In this document: positions 6,367-8,227 of the stretch, one piece after another | Layout of the letters: each line of letters starts with the position of its first letter | How positions within the stretch are numbered: the first letter of the stretch is position 1 | Made by a program: the position numbers and the translations under genes | The notes under the pieces: model-generated | Seen by the model: only the letters and a program-made list of their open reading frames with translations | Told to the model about the DNA's origin: nothing | Databases searched by the model: none | From: Treponema sp. | GTDB lineage: Bacteria; Spirochaetota; Spirochaetia; Treponematales; Breznakiellaceae | Assembly: GCA_031276685.1 (NCBI GenBank) | Contig: JAISMQ010000210.1 | Coordinates: 1-8,227, forward strand | Length of the DNA stretch: 8,227 nt | Direction of reading: 5' to 3'

Positions 6367-7857
6367 ATGAAAATACGGCTGCTACACCAGGATCTAAGCT
6401 GCGAAGCGGAACACGGCGAAACCGTGCTGGCCGCCCTGGCCCGGGGGGGCTTCGTAATCGACGCCCCCTGCGGCGGGCGCGGTTTTTGCGGGAAGTGCAA
6501 AGTCCGCATAGCCGAGGGGGCAGTCCGGGGCACGGCCCGCGCCGGACAGGCGGACTCTGGCGGGGCGGGCTTCGTCCTTGCATGCCAGGCAATTCCCAAA
6601 ACGGACATAACCGTTGAACTCCCCCGGCATGACGGTTTCGTGCGGAACGAGGTCGACGCCGTAACCCGGAACGCCGGGGCCCCCGTCCGCGCCGGCATCG
6701 CGCTGGACCTGGGGACAACCACGCTGTCCGCCCAGCTTTTCGACCTGGACAGGGGCGAAGCGCTGGACACCCATTCCGAACTGAACGATCAGCGGATCTT
6801 CGGGGCCGACGTGATGAGCCGGATCAACGCCGCGAAAAACGGAAAAACCGGGGAACTGTTCGCGCTGATAAACCGCCAGACGGAAAAGACCATAAAGCGG
6901 TTGTGCGAAAAACAGGGCATATCAAAAATCGAACGGCTTACCGTCGCCGGAAACACCACCATGCTCCACCTTTTTACCAATACCGATCCTTCGCCGATGG
7001 GGGAAGTCCCCTTTACCCCGGCGTTCCTGGAAGCGCGGCAATTCGGCGGGGAAGAGCTTTCCCTCCCGGCGGGGCGCGTAACGGTCCTCCCCTCCATCGC
7101 CGCGTTTATCGGCGGCGACATTGTATCCGGCCTCGCGTCCCTGGATATTCTGGCGGGGGCGGACAATTCGCTGCTTATCGACATAGGCACCAATGGGGAA
7201 ATGGCCCTGTTCCACGGGGGGCGGATCTACTGCTGCTCCACCGCCGCAGGCCCCGCTCTGGAGGGGGCTGAAATTTCCTGCGGCATGGGCGGCGTTACGG
7301 GGGCCATCAGCCGGATAACGCGGAAGAACGGGGAACTCGCCTTAACCGTCATCGGCGGCGCCGAACCCAGGGGGATATGCGGCTCCGGCCTTATTGACGT
7401 TATGGCGCTTATGCTTAGGGAAGGGATTATCGACGAAACCGGGGCGCTGGACGACGCCTACGAGGGGGGCTTTGCCATTACGGGGAACATCTCCATCGTA
7501 AACCGGGATGTCCGGCAGTACCAGCTTGCAAAAAGCGCTATCCTTTCCGGGATCAAGATCCTCTGCAAAAACGCGGGGCTAAGCCTTGCCGATATCAGCA
7601 CCGTCTACATCGCCGGGGGGCTGGGATTCTTTATCGACAAGGAAAACGCCATCGCCACGGGGCTTTTGCCCGGGGAATTCCTGGACAAGATCGCCGTATG
7701 CGGAAACCTGAGCCTGCGGGGGGCCCTGCGCTGCCTGGGGGAGGGGGATACGGCGTTTCTGGAGGCATGCGACAGGATTATCGCGAAAAGCGTCAACATC
7801 GACCTTGCCGCAGACAGCGCCTTTATGGACGAGTTTGCAGAAAATATGCTGTTTTGA
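6367..7857 (+). CDS. Corrinoid protein reductive activator, [2Fe-2S]/ASKHA (RACo/DUF4445-like)
   Basis: A 496-residue cytoplasmic protein predicted to use ATP and an electron from its iron-sulfur cluster to reduce inactive Co(II)-corrinoid proteins to Co(I). Residues 1-85 form a plant-type [2Fe-2S] ferredoxin domain with ligands Cys35, Cys41, Cys44 and Cys73 (C-x5-C-x2-C...C). After a short linker, residues 110-496 form the ASKHA ATPase-like domain with ALDLGTTTLSAQLFDL (112-127), NDQRIFGADVMSRI (140-153), AGNTTMLHLF (194-203), IDIGTNGEMALF (271-282), CGSGLIDV (338-345) and IAGGLGFFID (415-424). These are typical of RACo and the activators of O-demethylases. At 496 residues it is shorter than RACo (about 630); the ASKHA part starts almost directly after the ferredoxin part, so the linker and middle domain seem to be missing. 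The open frame begins at a TTG at 6301, but the 22 extra residues are not family-like. ATG 6367 starts exactly at the first ferredoxin strand (MKIRLL) and has GGGGGA just before it. The gene converges with a corrinoid protein gene, its likely target. Confidence 0.9.
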   Translation: MKIRLLHQDLSCEAEHGETVLAALARGGFVIDAPCGGRGFCGKCKVRIAEGAVRGTARAGQADSGGAGFVLACQAIPKTDITVELPRHDGFVRNEVDAVTRNAGAPVRAGIALDLGTTTLSAQLFDLDRGEALDTHSELNDQRIFGADVMSRINAAKNGKTGELFALINRQTEKTIKRLCEKQGISKIERLTVAGNTTMLHLFTNTDPSPMGEVPFTPAFLEARQFGGEELSLPAGRVTVLPSIAAFIGGDIVSGLASLDILAGADNSLLIDIGTNGEMALFHGGRIYCCSTAAGPALEGAEISCGMGGVTGAISRITRKNGELALTVIGGAEPRGICGSGLIDVMALMLREGIIDETGALDDAYEGGFAITGNISIVNRDVRQYQLAKSAILSGIKILCKNAGLSLADISTVYIAGGLGFFIDKENAIATGLLPGEFLDKIAVCGNLSLRGALRCLGEGDTAFLEACDRIIAKSVNIDLAADSAFMDEFAENMLF

Positions 7858-7860
7858 ACT

Positions 7861-7882
7861 GCCCCCGCCCGCAGGCGGGGGC
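7861..7882. terminator. GC hairpin between convergent genes, possible bidirectional terminator
   Basis: GCCCCCGCC (7861-7869) and GGCGGGGGC (7874-7882) form a perfect 9-bp stem with a four-base CGCA loop. It sits in the 34-base gap between the stop of the activator (+) and the stop of the corrinoid gene (-). No T-run follows on either strand, so it is not a classic intrinsic terminator. Its place and stability still fit 3'-end formation or RNA protection for both transcripts. Confidence 0.55.
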
Positions 7883-7891
7883 CGGGCAGGA

Positions 7892-8227
7892 TCAGTAGAA
7901 GGAGCGGCAAACCTCTGCGGCGCTGGCGGCGTCGGGGGTAAACGCATCGGCGCCGATTTCATCGGCAAAGCTCTGGGTAACCGGGGCGCCGCCGACCATC
8001 ACCTTTACCCTGTCCCGCAGCCCTGCGGCCTTTAGGGCGTCAATTATATCCTTCTGGGCCATCATGGTCGTCGTCAGCAGGGCGGAAAGGCACAGCACCT
8101 TGGCGTCGGAATTCTTGATCGTTTCGATGATCTTCTCATCGCCGCAGTCAACGCCCAGATCGATAACCTCGATACCCCGGCCTTCGATCATCATCTTTAC
8201 CAGGTTCTTCCCGATGTCGTGGAGGTC
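7892..8227 (-). CDS. Corrinoid (B12-binding) methyl carrier protein, C-terminal part (5' end outside window)
   Basis: The last 111 residues of a corrinoid protein of the MtaC/MtbC/MtvC type, which carries a methyl group on cobalt between methyltransferases. An internal ATG at 8194 could be taken as a start, but the frame is open to the window edge. The 11 additional codons read DLHDIGKNLVK, the Asp-x-His-x-x-Gly cobalamin-binding motif, whose His (third visible residue) is the lower axial cobalt ligand. The rest of the Rossmann-type B12 fold follows: IEVIDLGVD, LCLSALLTTTM (the Ser-x-Leu loop around the nucleotide tail of B12), and VMVGGAPVTQSFADEIGAD with the Gly-Gly turn. Family members are usually about 210 residues, so the N-terminal helical domain and first strand, about 100 residues, lie beyond the window. 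The gene is transcribed towards the activator and must have its own promoter to the right. It may share that operon with a substrate methyltransferase. Confidence 0.93.
   Translation of the reverse strand, partial: DLHDIGKNLVKMMIEGRGIEVIDLGVDCGDEKIIETIKNSDAKVLCLSALLTTTMMAQKDIIDALKAAGLRDRVKVMVGGAPVTQSFADEIGADAFTPDAASAAEVCRSFY

Overview
The window is GC-rich (about 60% by eye) and densely coded. It holds six protein genes and no rRNA, tRNA, CRISPR array or insertion sequence that I can see. The corrinoid and one-carbon genes point to a strict anaerobe, such as a gut or sediment clostridium or an acetogenic spirochaete. The sequence alone does not settle the phylum.

Left part (1-3554, + strand): two consecutive exporter-type ABC half-transporters, each a membrane domain fused to an ATPase domain. 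The first is cut by the left edge of the window. Both ATPase domains have complete catalytic motifs, so they probably form a heterodimeric exporter. Its substrate cannot be read from the sequence.

Middle part (3555-6253, + strand): a 150-base gap with two small palindromes and a promoter-like TATAAT leads into a gene for a uroporphyrinogen-decarboxylase-fold protein of the methyltransferase-like kind. Eleven bases after its stop comes a regulator with an N-terminal cysteine-rich PocR-type sensor and a C-terminal AraC-type DNA-binding domain. The two genes look like one transcription unit.

Right part (6254-8227): after a very GC-rich 113-base gap with an inverted repeat comes a [2Fe-2S]/ASKHA protein of the RACo/DUF4445 type, a reductive activator of corrinoid proteins. 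It converges on a minus-strand gene cut by the right edge. That gene encodes the cobalamin-binding domain of a corrinoid methyl carrier, with its Asp-x-His-x-x-Gly motif lying at the very edge. A perfect 9-bp GC hairpin sits between the two stops.

Together, the UroD-like protein, corrinoid protein, corrinoid activator and PocR/AraC sensor resemble a methyl-transfer (demethylase) module. In such modules a methyl group moves from a substrate to Co(I)-corrinoid and then to an acceptor, and the activator rescues accidentally oxidised Co(II). The substrate is unknown, and a dedicated methyltransferase partner may lie beyond the right edge. Two start codons need care: the UroD-like gene most likely starts at 3705 and the activator at 6367, both downstream of longer open frames.
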